From: Spartobacteria bacterium LR76
GTDB lineage: Bacteria; Verrucomicrobiota; Verrucomicrobiia; Chthoniobacterales; Terrimicrobiaceae
Direction of reading: 5' to 3'
Assembly: GCA_003054655.1 (NCBI GenBank)
Contig: QAYZ01000016.1
Location: forward strand, 620,001 to 684,000
DNA length: 64,000 nt
Each line of letters opens with the position of its first letter. Position 1 is the stretch's first letter. This document shows positions 9,519 to 19,485 of the stretch, piece after piece. The position numbers were made by a program, and so were the translations under genes. The notes below the pieces were generated by a model. It was not told the origin of the DNA. It did not search any database and worked only from the letters and a program-made list of their open reading frames with translations.

Positions 9519-10274
9519 GTGACAGAATTCTTGAGCCTCACCGATTTGCCGGGAAGAATGCGCGCGAAAATGAAATCTACCACGCCGCGACATGTCGCCA
9601 TCATCATGGATGGAAATGGACGCTGGGCTCAGGAGCGGGGGCTGCCCCGGCTTGCAGGACATGAACAAGGCTCAAAATCCATTCGCTCCTGCGTCGAGGC
9701 AGCCATCGAGGCCGGGGTGGAGATCCTGACCCTTTATGCCTTCTCGGCGGAGAACTGGAAGCGGCCAGCCGCCGAAGTGAGCGGACTCATGTTGCTTCTT
9801 GAGCGGTTCCTCGACGAAAAGCTGGCGGAAATGCAAAAGGAAGGCGTGCGCCTCCTCGCGATAGGCCGCATCTCGCAACTGCCCGCCGCCTGTCAGCGCA
9901 AGCTCCAGCAGGCAATGACCCGTACGGCGGGAAATACGCGCCTCACCGTGATCCTTGCTTTGAGCTACAGCGGCCGCCTGGAAATAGTCGATGCCGTCCA
10001 GTCGATCCTCAAGGAGGTGCAGGCGGGAACCATCTCTGCGGATCAGGTTGATGCTGATTTGTTCGCCCGGCATCTCTACACGGCGGGGCTTCCTGATCCG
10101 GATCTCCTCATTCGCACGTCGGGGGAGATGAGGCTGTCCAATTTTCTGCTCTGGCAGCTCAGCTACACCGAGATCCATGTCACTCCCAAGTACTGGCCCG
10201 ATTTCGGCAAAGCCGATTTTCACGCCGCTTTGAAGGAATTTTCCTCGCGTTCCCGCCGATACGGGGGAGTATAG
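9519..10274 (+). CDS. uppS: Isoprenyl transferase / undecaprenyl diphosphate synthase
   Basis: cis-Prenyltransferase of 251 aa that makes the C55 carrier for peptidoglycan and O-antigen. The hallmark MDGNGRWAQERGLPRLAGH carries the Mg-binding Asp and substrate loop; ENWKRP and the C-terminal DLLIRTSGEMRLSNFLLWQ are also present. The GTG at 9519 follows an AGGAG at about 12 nt; ATGs at 9558 and 9570 are alternatives closer to the conserved core, so the N terminus is uncertain. No dxr/cdsA neighbours are seen. The pseudopilin gene follows on the same strand. Confidence 0.95.
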   Translation: MTEFLSLTDLPGRMRAKMKSTTPRHVAIIMDGNGRWAQERGLPRLAGHEQGSKSIRSCVEAAIEAGVEILTLYAFSAENWKRPAAEVSGLMLLLERFLDEKLAEMQKEGVRLLAIGRISQLPAACQRKLQQAMTRTAGNTRLTVILALSYSGRLEIVDAVQSILKEVQAGTISADQVDADLFARHLYTAGLPDPDLLIRTSGEMRLSNFLLWQLSYTEIHVTPKYWPDFGKADFHAALKEFSSRSRRYGGV

Positions 10275-10298
10275 AAATGGCAAGCGTTTTCTTTCAAA

Positions 10299-10727
10299 GT
10301 GCTTGACAAATTATTACAACCAGTTGTCAAATTTGATACGGTGTCGCAAAGGTCCTCCAGATTAAGTCAGGCCGGGTTCAGTTTGGCTGAACTCCTGATT
10401 GTTATTGCCGTGATTGGAGTGATGGCCGCGATCGCTGTTCCCAACATCGGCTCGATCACTTCGCATGCCTATTACGCGAAAAAAGAGCGTAACGCGCAGA
10501 ACGTCGCCATGGTCGCGGCTTCCGCGCGCGCGGCTGGAGCGACCAACCAGTGGACAACCGTCGAGGGTGCCTTGGAGGATATCGTCAATGGCATCCCTGT
10601 TAAGGTCGGAGAGGAAACCCTCGAGTTTCGTGTCCCATTGAACTCAGAGGACCGTACGGAACTAGCTGGCATCCTTCGTGTGGAAGAAGGTCGGGTTGTT
10701 TACGAGCCTTCAAGTTCGGCAAACTAA
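10299..10727 (+). CDS. Type II secretion / type IV pilin-like pseudopilin
   Basis: Small pilin-like protein with a class III leader cut before GFSLAELLIVIAVIGV; the conserved Glu5 and hydrophobic helix are present. The processed domain is short (about 115 aa). Start choice is open: the GTG at 10299 gives a 26-residue leader and lies beside a TTGACA hexamer, whereas the GTG at 10341 gives a more usual short leader (SQRSSRLSQA). The neighbouring sigma-54-type regulator downstream could control it, which is inference. Exact function (minor pseudopilin or surface filament) is not readable. Confidence 0.8.
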   Translation: MLDKLLQPVVKFDTVSQRSSRLSQAGFSLAELLIVIAVIGVMAAIAVPNIGSITSHAYYAKKERNAQNVAMVAASARAAGATNQWTTVEGALEDIVNGIPVKVGEETLEFRVPLNSEDRTELAGILRVEEGRVVYEPSSSAN

Positions 10728-10857
10728 CCTCTGAAATTGGTTTTTTTTGCGCACGCTGCGCCGTTTGCGTTGCGTTTTAGCCACGTCTCGGCTAATTAAG
10801 GAGACCTGACTCGTATCCGTGCAAACCTGCGTGTAGAGTTCTTGCCACTTTTTTTCG

Positions 10858-12285
10858 ATGCCCAAGCAGTCCATCCTCGTTGTTGATCGTGAACCTGACT
10901 TTCTTGAATGGGCCAAGCACCAGTTGGAAGGTGCTGGGGCCAGAGTCCTGACCGAGGACTCCGCAGACGCGGCCTACAAGACATTTTGCATGGAGAATCC
11001 CGACGTCGTGATGGCGGAGATGAATCTCCATCCGTTCTCGGGTCTCGACCTTTTGGCCAAGGTGCGCAAGCAGTCGCAAAACACGATGGTGATCATCATC
11101 AGCGCCTTCGGCACGAACCAAAACGTGATCGAGGCGATGAAGATGGGCGCCTTCGATTTCGTGCGCAAGGAGCAGTTGCCCTTCAACCTCAAGATTGTGG
11201 CAGATGCCGCGCTCAAGGCGGCAGCCGAGCTCAAGGCAGCCAATACCTTCAAACCTGTGCTCACCGTCGAGCAGTATCAGGATGAAATCGTTGGCAAGTC
11301 CGACGCCATGCAGCAGGTCTTTAAGATGATCGGACGTGTGGCGGCGAGCGATGCTCCTGTCATGGTTACGGGAGAGAGCGGCTCCGGCAAGGAGCTGGTC
11401 GCCCGAGCCATCCATAATTACAGCAGCCGCAGCAATAAGAGTTTCCTGGCCATCAACTGCGCAGCGATCCCTGAGAACCTCCTCGAGAGCGAGCTTTTCG
11501 GCCACGAGAAAGGCTCATTTACCGGCGCGCACAGTCAGCGAATCGGGCGTTTCGAGCAGTCCGACAACGGAACGCTTTTTCTCGACGAGATCGGCGAGAT
11601 GCCGCTTCAGATCCAGAGCAAGATTCTTCGCGTTTTGCAGGAAGGCGAGTTCTCCCGCGTGGGCGGTAATCAAACGATCCGGACCAATGTCCGCATCGTG
11701 TGCGCGACGAACAAGATCCTCGAAGAGGAGGTCGCCAAGAAGGCTTTCCGTGAAGATCTCTTCTACCGATTGAATGTCGTGCGCATTCATCTTCCGCCAT
11801 TGCGGTCGCGCGCCGAGGATATCCGGCTGCTCGCGGAATATTTCCTTCAAAAAATCGCGCATCAAAAGCACCGCCCGCTCCTGAAGCTTTCCGAGGAGGC
11901 CGCACGTGTCCTCGAGGGATACCCCTGGCCCGGCAATGTCCGCGAGCTGGAGAACACGATGCAGCGAGCCACCGTGCTCGCCACCGCCGACGTACTGCTG
12001 CCAAAGGACATCCCGCTCGGCCAGAGCTCTCTGAATGTTGAGACGGCTCCGATGCCTGCGGCCGGGGCCGACACTATGGAATCCGCTGTCGAGGCTTTGT
12101 TCGGAGCGGCGGCCAACGGCAACCTTCCGTTGCTGCCATGGCTGGAAAGGGAATTTACCCTGCGAGCCATGCAGAAGACCGGAAATAATCAGGTACGGGC
12201 CGCTCGCCTTCTCGGTATTACCCGCGCCACGCTCCGCAAGCGTCTGGAACGAAACGGTTCGCTGGGCGGAGTCGACGAAGAGTGA
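10858..12285 (+). CDS. Sigma-54-interacting NtrC-type response regulator with Glu at the phosphoacceptor site
   Basis: 475 aa with three domains: a receiver (about 1-120), an AAA+ sigma-54 activation domain (about 140-380) and a C-terminal Fis-type HTH (about 430-470). Walker A is GESGSGKE, the sigma-54 contact loop is GSFTGA (usually GAFTGA), and Walker B is GTLFLDEIGEM. In the receiver the phospho-Asp position is Glu54 (VVMAEMNL) and the acidic pair near residue 10 is Asp-Arg rather than Asp-Asp, while Lys (VRKEQ) remains. An Asp54Glu change makes NtrC phosphorylation-independent, so constitutive activity is plausible. It is followed by an aminotransferase gene with a 4-base overlap. Confidence 0.92.
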   Translation: MPKQSILVVDREPDFLEWAKHQLEGAGARVLTEDSADAAYKTFCMENPDVVMAEMNLHPFSGLDLLAKVRKQSQNTMVIIISAFGTNQNVIEAMKMGAFDFVRKEQLPFNLKIVADAALKAAAELKAANTFKPVLTVEQYQDEIVGKSDAMQQVFKMIGRVAASDAPVMVTGESGSGKELVARAIHNYSSRSNKSFLAINCAAIPENLLESELFGHEKGSFTGAHSQRIGRFEQSDNGTLFLDEIGEMPLQIQSKILRVLQEGEFSRVGGNQTIRTNVRIVCATNKILEEEVAKKAFREDLFYRLNVVRIHLPPLRSRAEDIRLLAEYFLQKIAHQKHRPLLKLSEEAARVLEGYPWPGNVRELENTMQRATVLATADVLLPKDIPLGQSSLNVETAPMPAAGADTMESAVEALFGAAANGNLPLLPWLEREFTLRAMQKTGNNQVRAARLLGITRATLRKRLERNGSLGGVDEE

Positions 12286-13097
12286 AACCGCTCTTCTCCT
12301 GGCAGTTTCAGGAGGACGAACTAATCGATGCCCCAGCGGTTCCGATTTGGGACCGGGGGTTTCGATATGGCATGAGCGTTTTTGAAACGGTCCTGATCCA
12401 TCGAGGTCGGACCGTCTTGGAGGCGGAACACCTCGAGCGCCTGCAAAAAGCTGCAGCCGCCGCCGGGTTTGGGTTGCCGGCGGGGCTGAGGCAGGCGCTT
12501 GATCACCGCATGGGGGGATTGGACGAGTCCATTTCCGGCATGATGCGGATTTATGTTACCGCCGGAGATGGCGCTCCCTTGGCGGCAACCCGGGAATCGC
12601 GCGTCTTCGTCTTTGGCGAGGAGGCTTTGCCGCCATCTGTCACCGAGCGGGAGAGCGGGTGGAATCTTCATGTTTGCCGGGTGCCAGCCACGGCAGTGCT
12701 GGGGGGATGGAAAACCGGCAATTACTGGCCGCACATCCAGGCGTTGGCGGAGGCTCGACAAAGCGGATGCGATGAAAGCGTCGTACTCGATCTCGCCGGG
12801 AGCGTGGTTTCAGCCTCGATGGCGAATCTCTTTGCCCTCATCGATGGGGCGTTGCTCACGCCTCCTCTTGTTTTCGGTGCTCGCGACGGCGTGCTGCGGG
12901 CCTGGGTGCTGCAAAACTCTTCCGCCCGCGAAGAGGTGATCACGCTCGATGATCTCTCCCGGGCGACCGAGTGTTTTCTTACCAACAGCCGCATAGGAAT
13001 CCAGCCTGCGCGCTCCATCGAGGGACGGGAACTGCCCTCGCAGTCCACCGGACGTTTTCTTTACGATACCTACCGTGAAAACATCCTCGGCGCTTGA
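12282..13097 (+). CDS. Class IV aminotransferase (aminodeoxychorismate lyase / BCAT-like)
   Basis: Fold-type IV PLP enzyme of 271 aa. N-terminal WDRGFRYGMSVFETV is the family signature, the PLP Lys is Lys144 in GGWKTGNYW, and the C-terminal SRATECFLTNSRIGIQP stretch binds PLP phosphate. Length and motifs fit 4-amino-4-deoxychorismate lyase (PabC, folate synthesis) at least as well as branched-chain or D-amino acid aminotransferase; no pabA/pabB is adjacent to decide. The GTG start overlaps the preceding stop by four bases and the 3' end overlaps mfd by 23 bases. Confidence 0.82.
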   Translation: MKPLFSWQFQEDELIDAPAVPIWDRGFRYGMSVFETVLIHRGRTVLEAEHLERLQKAAAAAGFGLPAGLRQALDHRMGGLDESISGMMRIYVTAGDGAPLAATRESRVFVFGEEALPPSVTERESGWNLHVCRVPATAVLGGWKTGNYWPHIQALAEARQSGCDESVVLDLAGSVVSASMANLFALIDGALLTPPLVFGARDGVLRAWVLQNSSAREEVITLDDLSRATECFLTNSRIGIQPARSIEGRELPSQSTGRFLYDTYRENILGA

Positions 13098-16000
13098 TCG
13101 CATCATTCAGTGCGTTGAGCCGGTCCTGAAGGAACGATTGAGCCGGCCGGGCGCATTTTCAGAGGTCTGCGAGTCGGCTCAGCCCTTTGTCGCCAGCCTG
13201 GTGATCCGGGCCCAGGCCAGGCGGCGAGTCTGGGTCGAGTGTCCGACCTTGAAGGCGCAGGAGGCGTTTGCCGCAGAGCTGGCCGTGTGGAATTCCGCGA
13301 CGCGCATTTTTCCCGACCTCGAGGCGCCCGCAGAGGAAAATAATGCCGTATTGTCTGATCCTGAAACGGCGGCGGAACGCCTGGAGCTGCTGCAGATGCT
13401 CGGCGGCAGGGACTATCGCGGACCGGTTGTCATCCATACGGAACAGTGGGCGCATCATGTCCCCACCTCGCAATCGATCGCCGGAGCGGTGCTGCACCTT
13501 GAAAAGGACCAGACGATCTCCCTGGCGGAGGCTACGGAGAAGCTGTCCGCCGCCGGCTACGAGCGCACCGCCCAGGTGGGAACTCGGGGGCAATACGCGG
13601 TGCGAGGCGGTATTTTTGACGTTTACTCGTGGCAGGCGCCGCTGCCGTTCCGCGTGGAGCTCGATGATGACCGTATCGACTCCATCCGCGAGTTTCACCC
13701 CGATACCCAGATCTCCATCTCCGCGCTGGAACGATGCGAGATCCTGGCAGGAAGCCTCGACCGCCGGTTGTGTCTGCTGGAGAACTACGTCGGGAAAGGA
13801 GACCTGATCATTTCCTCCGGCCCGGTCGGGCGTGGCGAGATCGTCCTTGATGCGGGTGGAGAGAATGATCCTGCAGCCTTTTTTCCACAACCGTTCTCGG
13901 AGTTCCACGCAGGGGACCTCGTGCTCGACGCCGCACGACGCGGACAGTTCTTTCGACAGCTTGAGGAATGGCGGCGCGCCGGCTGGCTGGTTGCCTTGCT
14001 GGCAAATAGCGATGGTGAGATAGAGCGCTTTCAGGAGCTGGCTCGTGAACACCGCCATGACGTGGGGGATCTGGTCTTTCTCAAGCTGCCGCTTTCCCGA
14101 GGGTTCATCTGTCCCGCCGCCAGGCTGGCGGTGCTTTCCGACGCCGAGCTTTTCGGTCGCGGAGCCGCCTTGCGATTGCAGCGGCTGGCCCTGCGCCGCG
14201 AACGCGCGGTGGCGAGCCGGGCCGCCACCGACTTCAGCGAGTTTGCCCCGGGCGATCATGTTGTCCATCTGGATCATGGCATTGGTCGATTCGAGGGTTT
14301 GCAGGAGCGCCCGGGAACGGGTGAGGGGGAGATGCTGGTGCTGGAATATGCAAACTCGGCCAAGCTCTATGTGCCGCTCGATCAAGCCTGGCAGGTCTCG
14401 CGCTATGTCGGCCTGGGAAAAAAGAATCCCGAGCTTTCGGAGTTGGGCGATGCCAGATGGGAGCGGGCCAAGCAGAAGGCCCAGAAATCGATTTTTGACT
14501 ATGCGGCCAGCATGCTGCGCATCCAGGCAGAGCGGGAGATTGCTCCGGGCTTTGCCCATCCGCCGGACTCTCACTGGCAGGAGGAGTTTGAAGATTCGTT
14601 CCCGTACAAGGAAACAGTCGACCAGGAGAGGGCGATCGCGGAGGCCAAGCATGACATGGAGTCCGATATGCCCATGGATCGGCTGGTTTGCGGAGATGTG
14701 GGATTCGGAAAGACCGAGGTGGCGATCCGCGCCGTTTTCAAGGCGGTGATGAGCGGCAAGCAGGTCGCCGTGCTCGCACCCACCACGGTGCTGGCCCAGC
14801 AACATTATCAAAATTTCCGCGAGCGGATGAGTGATTACCCCGTCAATGTGGAGCTGCTCAGCCGGTATCGCACGCCTGCGGAGCAAAAAAAGGTGCTGCG
14901 CGGACTGGCCGAGGGCGGGGTGGATATCGTGGTTGGCACGCATCGGCTGGTTTCAGCCGACGTCCAGTTCAAGGACATCGGCCTCGTGGTTGTCGACGAG
15001 GAGCAGCGCTTCGGGGTAAAGCACAAGGACCGGCTCAAGGAGCGGTTTCGGCAAGTCGATGTCCTGACGCTTTCTGCCACGCCGATTCCCCGCACGCTCT
15101 ATCTCGCGCTCATGGGCGCACGCGACATGTCTGTCATCGAGACCCCGCCGGCCAATCGCCAGTCGGTGGAAACCGTGGTTTGCGCCTACGATGAGAGAGT
15201 CTTTCGAGATGCCATCAACCGGGAACTGAATCGCGGCGGGCAGGTGTATTTCCTTCACAATCGCGTCGGCTCCATCGAAAAGGTCGCCGCACGCATCAAG
15301 GAACTCTGCCCGAAGGCCAAGGTGATCGTCGGTCACGGGCAGATGCCCGAGGGCGCATTGGAGGATGTCATGAGGACCTTCGTGGGAGGCAAGGCTGATG
15401 TACTCGTCTCAACCACGATCATCGAAAGCGGGATCGATATCCCGAATGCGAATACGATCATCATCGATCGTGCTGACTTGTTTGGCCTGGCCGACCTGTA
15501 CCAACTGAGAGGCCGTGTCGGGCGTTCTCAAAGCAAGGCCTACGCCTACCTGATGCTGCCCCGGGACTTGATGGGCGCAGCTCGCAAGCGGGTTTCCGCG
15601 ATCAAGCAATACAGCGAGCTGGGCTCCGGCTTCAAAATCGCCATGCGCGATCTTGAGATCCGCGGAGCAGGGAATCTGCTGGGAACGGCGCAGAGCGGCC
15701 ACATTATCACCGTCGGCTTTGATTTGTACTGCAAGCTCCTGAAGCAGGCAGTGGATACGCTCAAGGGCAATCGCCGGGGAAAACGCCCGCCATCCGGATT
15801 GCGGCTCGATTTCGTCACGACCGACGAGGCGCAATGGATTTCCCCGGGAGTCGAGATGGCAGGCAGTTTCCTGCCCGCCTCCTATGTGGCCGACTCGCGG
15901 ACCAGGATCGTCTGCTACCGCAAGCTGGCGGAGGTTTCGGAAATCGACGGCGTCAACCAGTTGGAGACCGAATGGCGCGACCGTTTTGGTCCGCTGCCGC

Positions 16001-16215
16001 TTCCGGCGGAGAATGCACTGCTCTGTGCCCGCATCCGCATCGAGGCAGCTCGCAAGCGCATCACGATGGTGGAATCCCGGGACGGAAAACTCATGCTCAC
16101 GCAACGTCGGGAGTTGCTGCAAAAGGATGGCCGGTTTCCCCGCTTGACGGCCTCCGACCCGGATTCTAGGTTGCGAGAGATATTGTCTTTTTTGGAATCC
16201 ATTCCCTGTACATGA
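13075..16215 (+). CDS. mfd: Transcription-repair coupling factor
   Basis: SF2 translocase that removes stalled RNA polymerase and recruits UvrA to the transcribed strand, 1046 aa (slightly short; many are about 1150). Order: UvrB-like N-terminal domains (1-350), RNA polymerase-interacting CarD-like domain near residue 385 ([20 protein letters not shown]), helicase core with Walker [19 protein letters not shown] box ([14 protein letters not shown]), motif [12 protein letters not shown], motif [11 protein letters not shown], and a C-terminal TRCF domain. The GTG start lies inside the preceding gene. uvrA is also in this window, about 4 kb downstream. Confidence 0.96.
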   Translation: MKTSSALDRIIQCVEPVLKERLSRPGAFSEVCESAQPFVASLVIRAQARRRVWVECPTLKAQEAFAAELAVWNSATRIFPDLEAPAEENNAVLSDPETAAERLELLQMLGGRDYRGPVVIHTEQWAHHVPTSQSIAGAVLHLEKDQTISLAEATEKLSAAGYERTAQVGTRGQYAVRGGIFDVYSWQAPLPFRVELDDDRIDSIREFHPDTQISISALERCEILAGSLDRRLCLLENYVGKGDLIISSGPVGRGEIVLDAGGENDPAAFFPQPFSEFHAGDLVLDAARRGQFFRQLEEWRRAGWLVALLANSDGEIERFQELAREHRHDVGDLVFLKLPLSRGFICPAARLAVLSDAELFGRGAALRLQRLALRRERAVASRAATDFSEFAPGDHVVHLDHGIGRFEGLQERPGTGEGEMLVLEYANSAKLYVPLDQAWQVSRYVGLGKKNPELSELGDARWERAKQKAQKSIFDYAASMLRIQAEREIAPGFAHPPDSHWQEEFEDSFPYKETVDQERAIAEAKHDMESDMPMDRLVCGDVGFGKTEVAIRAVFKAVMSGKQVAVLAPTTVLAQQHYQNFRERMSDYPVNVELLSRYRTPAEQKKVLRGLAEGGVDIVVGTHRLVSADVQFKDIGLVVVDEEQRFGVKHKDRLKERFRQVDVLTLSATPIPRTLYLALMGARDMSVIETPPANRQSVETVVCAYDERVFRDAINRELNRGGQVYFLHNRVGSIEKVAARIKELCPKAKVIVGHGQMPEGALEDVMRTFVGGKADVLVSTTIIESGIDIPNANTIIIDRADLFGLADLYQLRGRVGRSQSKAYAYLMLPRDLMGAARKRVSAIKQYSELGSGFKIAMRDLEIRGAGNLLGTAQSGHIITVGFDLYCKLLKQAVDTLKGNRRGKRPPSGLRLDFVTTDEAQWISPGVEMAGSFLPASYVADSRTRIVCYRKLAEVSEIDGVNQLETEWRDRFGPLPLPAENALLCARIRIEAARKRITMVESRDGKLMLTQRRELLQKDGRFPRLTASDPDSRLREILSFLESIPCT

Positions 16216-17189
16216 AGCATTTTGTCGTTTTCTCCGTGGCGCTTTTGATTGCCGGTATTGCGCTCGCGCAGAAAGCAGAAGTCATCGATGGCATCGCCGC
16301 TCTCGTCAACAATGACGTGGTCACCATCTCGCAGGTGCGAGAGCTTGTCGGCGCTCGCGAGCGGTCGCTGCGTCAGCTCTACAGCGGCAACGAGTTGCGG
16401 GCGAAGCTCGAGGAGGTGCGCCTGGCTGCGATCAAGGATCTCATCGATCGCCAGCTCATCCTGCAGGAGTTCAAGAAGCTTCAGGAAAAGGGTGCGAGCA
16501 TCCCCGACTATGTGATCGACGATCGCGTGCAGACCATCATCCGCGAAGAGTTCGGCGGTGATCGCTCTGCGTTCATTCGCACCCTTCAGGCTCAGGGATA
16601 CACATTGACGCGCTTCAAGGAGATCGAGCGCGAAAAGATCATCGTTCAGGCCATGCGCCAGTCAAAGGTAAACAACGACTTCGTCATCTCTCCGACGCAG
16701 ATCCAAGCCTACTACAACAAGAACAAGATGTCTTACGCGACCCCGGAGCAGGTCAAACTCCGGATGATCGTCATCCGCGAAGAGAATTCCTCGGATGTGG
16801 CCTCGACCGACAAGCAGGGTATCGCCAAGGAGATCCGGGAAAAGATCGCTGGCGGCGCGGAGTTCGACCGCATGGCCCAGATGTACTCCGAAGACCCGAA
16901 TACTCAGGAGGTGGGGGGAGACTGGGGATGGATCGAGCGCGGCACGCTCAATGATCAGCTCACTAGCGTGGCATTTTCCCTGCGCCCGGGCGAGGTAAGC
17001 CCCGTCGTACAGATCAGCGGCACCTACTACATCCTCATGATCGAGGCCAAGAAGAACGCCGCCGTGAAGCCGATTTCCGATGTCCGCGATGAGATTGAAC
17101 GCAATCTCATCCAGCAGGAGCGCATGAAAGCCCAGGAACGCTGGATCGATACACTCCGCCAGAAGGCTTACATCAAAATCCTCTCCTAG
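16212..17189 (+). CDS. SurA-like periplasmic peptidyl-prolyl isomerase
   Basis: Exported chaperone/PPIase of 325 aa: signal peptide (HFVVFSVALLIAGIALA), a SurA N-terminal helical domain opening with IDGIAALVNNDVVTISQV, and one parvulin (PpiC) domain at about 175-285 with the typical GGDWGWIERGTL and VAFSLRPGEVSPVVQ elements. SurA proper has two parvulin domains; this has one. It would help fold outer-membrane beta-barrel proteins such as the porin elsewhere in the window (inference). It overlaps the mfd stop by ATGA and precedes pdxA by two bases, so mfd-PPIase-pdxA is one operon. Confidence 0.87.
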   Translation: MKHFVVFSVALLIAGIALAQKAEVIDGIAALVNNDVVTISQVRELVGARERSLRQLYSGNELRAKLEEVRLAAIKDLIDRQLILQEFKKLQEKGASIPDYVIDDRVQTIIREEFGGDRSAFIRTLQAQGYTLTRFKEIEREKIIVQAMRQSKVNNDFVISPTQIQAYYNKNKMSYATPEQVKLRMIVIREENSSDVASTDKQGIAKEIREKIAGGAEFDRMAQMYSEDPNTQEVGGDWGWIERGTLNDQLTSVAFSLRPGEVSPVVQISGTYYILMIEAKKNAAVKPISDVRDEIERNLIQQERMKAQERWIDTLRQKAYIKILS

Positions 17190-17191
17190 GC

Positions 17192-18115
17192 GTGAAGCCT
17201 CGTATCGGCCTCACCTTTGGCGATCCGGCTGGGATTGGACCGGAGGTGATAACCTCCGCCCTGCGCTCTTCCCTCATTCCGCAGGAGGTGGAGTATACCG
17301 TCATCGGTGCCGATGGCGCAGAGAGTTTCTTGCCCGGAAAACCCAATCGGGATTCCGCCCTGCACGCCTTGGCCGCACTGGAGCAGGCAGCCGAACTGTG
17401 CCGTTCGGGCGATCTGGACGGTGTTGTTACAGGCCCGATCTCGAAGAAGGCCATGCACGAGATCGGCTTCGACTTTCCGGGGCAGACGGAATTCTTCGCC
17501 TCCTGGGCTGGGGTGGAGAACTACGCAATGTGTCTCACGGGAGGAAAGATCACGGTGGCGCTCGTCACCGCCCACGTTCCGCTCCGTGAAGTGCGGTCCC
17601 TGCTCACCGAGGAAGAAATCGTCCGGGTGGGCGTGCTTTTGACGAATTTCCAAAGACTTCGGGGAATGAAATGCCCCCGCATCGCCGTCGCCGGGTACAA
17701 TCCCCACGCAGGTGAAGGAGGCGACCTCGGGCGGGAGGAGATCGAAATCATCGCGCCAGCCATTGAGGTTCTCAAGAACCGCTTTGGCGCTCTCGGGGAG
17801 TTTTCGGGACCGCATTCGCCCGATACGGTCTTCTGCCGTAGCGTTGAGGGTGAATTTGATGGCGTGCTCTGCATGTATCACGACCAGGGATTGATTCCCC
17901 TCAAGCTGCACGCCTTCGATCAAGGAGTGAATGTCACGCTCGGATTGCCGTTTGTCCGTACGAGTCCGGACCACGGAACCGCATATGAGATTGCGGGCAA
18001 GGGGATTGCCCGACCGGATAGCACGATCCAGGCGATCACCCTGGCGGTCGATCTGGTTTCCGGTTCCCAACGACTTAAGTCGACTGAAGGAACCGAATTT
18101 TCTTGCCTTTCGTGA
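17192..18115 (+). CDS. pdxA: 4-hydroxythreonine-4-phosphate dehydrogenase
   Basis: NAD-dependent, metal-dependent enzyme of pyridoxal 5'-phosphate synthesis (DXP-dependent route), 307 aa. Family marks are GLTFGDPAGIGPEV at the N terminus, GVVTGPISK, the metal-binding His in VTAHVPLREV, YNPHAGEGG, and MYHDQGLIPLK, plus the C-terminal VRTSPDHGTAYEIAGKG. It is a little shorter than E. coli PdxA at the C terminus. The GTG start is two bases after the PPIase stop, as seen in surA-pdxA operons of proteobacteria. Confidence 0.95.
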   Translation: MKPRIGLTFGDPAGIGPEVITSALRSSLIPQEVEYTVIGADGAESFLPGKPNRDSALHALAALEQAAELCRSGDLDGVVTGPISKKAMHEIGFDFPGQTEFFASWAGVENYAMCLTGGKITVALVTAHVPLREVRSLLTEEEIVRVGVLLTNFQRLRGMKCPRIAVAGYNPHAGEGGDLGREEIEIIAPAIEVLKNRFGALGEFSGPHSPDTVFCRSVEGEFDGVLCMYHDQGLIPLKLHAFDQGVNVTLGLPFVRTSPDHGTAYEIAGKGIARPDSTIQAITLAVDLVSGSQRLKSTEGTEFSCLS

Positions 18116-18147
18116 CGGGCGCAATCTAACCTCCACGCGATTTCCTT

Positions 18148-18741
18148 ATGATAAAAGCTGCCGCTTCCCTCCTCGTACTATTTGCTGCTGCGACCGCCCA
18201 GGCAGGTTCATTCGGCGGCCCTCCGCCGTTCACGAACGGCTCGCCGCTCCCCACCGGGGACGACGGTGTTTATCAGGCCTCGATGCGAGGAAAGAACCTA
18301 AGCGGTATTTTCACGTTCACCTACTCTTCAGGAGCCGTCTCATCCAGTTCCTCCAACAACTATTACGTTTTTGTTAACGGTCAGGTGTATTCGGGATCTG
18401 TGCAGGCCAGCATTTCGACCAGCTCCATCTCGGGTGTGCTCGATACATCCAGTAGCGCCAGCGGTGTCACCGGGAGCGGCTATTTTAATGGTTCGATCGA
18501 CAAAAACTCATCAACGGCAGCATTCGATGGGGATGGAAAGTTTACCTTGGTTGACGGAAATGACAGCGCCGATTCCAGTTACTCCACTACTACCACTCAC
18601 ACTTACACGAGCAGTGATGGATCGACCGTGACCGAAACCTCTAGCCAAAGCACGGATTCCTCCACTGGCGGTCCGACTTTTGCCGGAAGCTACAACTTCA
18701 AATTCCAAGGGGTTCGTGCTTACATTCCCGCCACGGACTAG
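18148..18741 (+). CDS. Exported Ser/Thr-rich protein, copy 1 of a tandem pair
   Basis: 197 aa with a clear signal peptide (IKAAASLLVLFAAATAQA), then a motif-like GGPPPFTNGSPLPTGDDGVYQ and a long Ser/Thr/Gly-rich region with YYVFVNGQVY and a Thr-Ser stretch near the end. No catalytic motif is seen. It is probably a surface or periplasmic protein with beta-sheet repeats, but the function is unknown. Copy 2 starts 738 bp downstream and is almost identical at the ends, differing most around residues 100-115 where it carries two extra codons. No good Shine-Dalgarno precedes either copy. Confidence 0.75.
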   Translation: MIKAAASLLVLFAAATAQAGSFGGPPPFTNGSPLPTGDDGVYQASMRGKNLSGIFTFTYSSGAVSSSSSNNYYVFVNGQVYSGSVQASISTSSISGVLDTSSSASGVTGSGYFNGSIDKNSSTAAFDGDGKFTLVDGNDSADSSYSTTTTHTYTSSDGSTVTETSSQSTDSSTGGPTFAGSYNFKFQGVRAYIPATD

Positions 18742-18832
18742 ATTTCTGACGCGGCATTCGCAATTTAGCAAAGAGGTATTTACCTTCCTTGAGGTAAGTA
18801 GCCTCGATTGCTGTTTGGGGATATTTCTGTCT
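18716..18832 (+). pseudogene. Remnant of pseudopilin gene start left by the tandem duplication
   Basis: The 3' end of copy 1 and about 90 bases after it match the start of the pseudopilin gene that follows copy 2. The out-of-frame reading gives FVLTFPPRTRFLTRH, then SKEVFTFLEV, like the leader and cleavage site of the intact gene (FVLTFPPRTRLLTRY, then GKEAFTFLEV). Just after this the frame shifts by an inserted base and the hydrophobic helix is lost. It is therefore a dead fragment that marks the right boundary of the duplicated unit. Confidence 0.7.
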
Positions 18833-18885
18833 AGTTACATCGTGATTGACCCGAATGTGAGAAGAATAGTTTTTCAACGCTTCAT

Positions 18886-19485
18886 ATGATAAAAGCTGCC
18901 GCTTCCCTCTTCGTCCTTTTTGCTGCTGCGACCGCCCATGCAGGTTCATTTGGCGGACCTCCGCCATTTACGAACGGCTCGCCGCTCCCCACCGGAGACG
19001 ACGGCGTTTATCAGGCCTCAATGCGAGGGAAAAACCTTAGCGGTATTTTTACGTTTACCTACTCTTCGGGAGCCGTCTCATCGAGTTCCTCCAACAACTA
19101 TTACGTTTTTGTTAACGGTCAGGTGTATGAAGGATCTGTCCAGGCCAGTCTCTCGACCGATTCCATTTCAGGCGTTCTTGATACCGGTTTTTCCGCCAAT
19201 TCACCTCTTGTTACTGGCAGCGGATATTTTAATGGTTCGATCGACAAAAACTCATCGACTGCAGCATTCGATGGAGATGGAAAATTTACCTTGGTTGACG
19301 GAAATGATAGCGCCGATTCCAGTTACTCCACTACTACCACTCATACTTACACGAGCAGCGATGGATCGACCGTGACCGAAACCACTAGCCAAAGCGCGGA
19401 TTCCTCCAGTGGCGGTCCGACTTTTGCCGGAAGTTATAATTTCAAATTCCAAGGAGTTCGTGCTTACATTCCCGCCACGGACTAG
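18886..19485 (+). CDS. Exported Ser/Thr-rich protein, copy 2 of a tandem pair
   Basis: 199 aa; same signal peptide and layout as the upstream copy, with QAHAG-type cleavage context and the same GGPPPFTNGSPLPTG start of the mature protein. It differs mainly in the centre (SANSPLVTGSGY against SASGVTGSGY) and by scattered synonymous changes. The last 26 bases overlap the pseudopilin reading frame that starts at a GTG inside this gene, so the two may be translationally coupled. The function is unknown. Confidence 0.75.
   Translation: MIKAAASLFVLFAAATAHAGSFGGPPPFTNGSPLPTGDDGVYQASMRGKNLSGIFTFTYSSGAVSSSSSNNYYVFVNGQVYEGSVQASLSTDSISGVLDTGFSANSPLVTGSGYFNGSIDKNSSTAAFDGDGKFTLVDGNDSADSSYSTTTTHTYTSSDGSTVTETTSQSADSSSGGPTFAGSYNFKFQGVRAYIPATD

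Noticed and set aside
10728-10857. Sigma-54 promoter upstream of the NtrC-type gene
   Set aside because: No GGCAC-N5-TTGC type element was found; only T-rich and GC hairpin sequence is present.
13159-14943. 594-codon minus-strand frame inside mfd
   Set aside because: Antisense to the conserved mfd core with no ribosome site and no motif.
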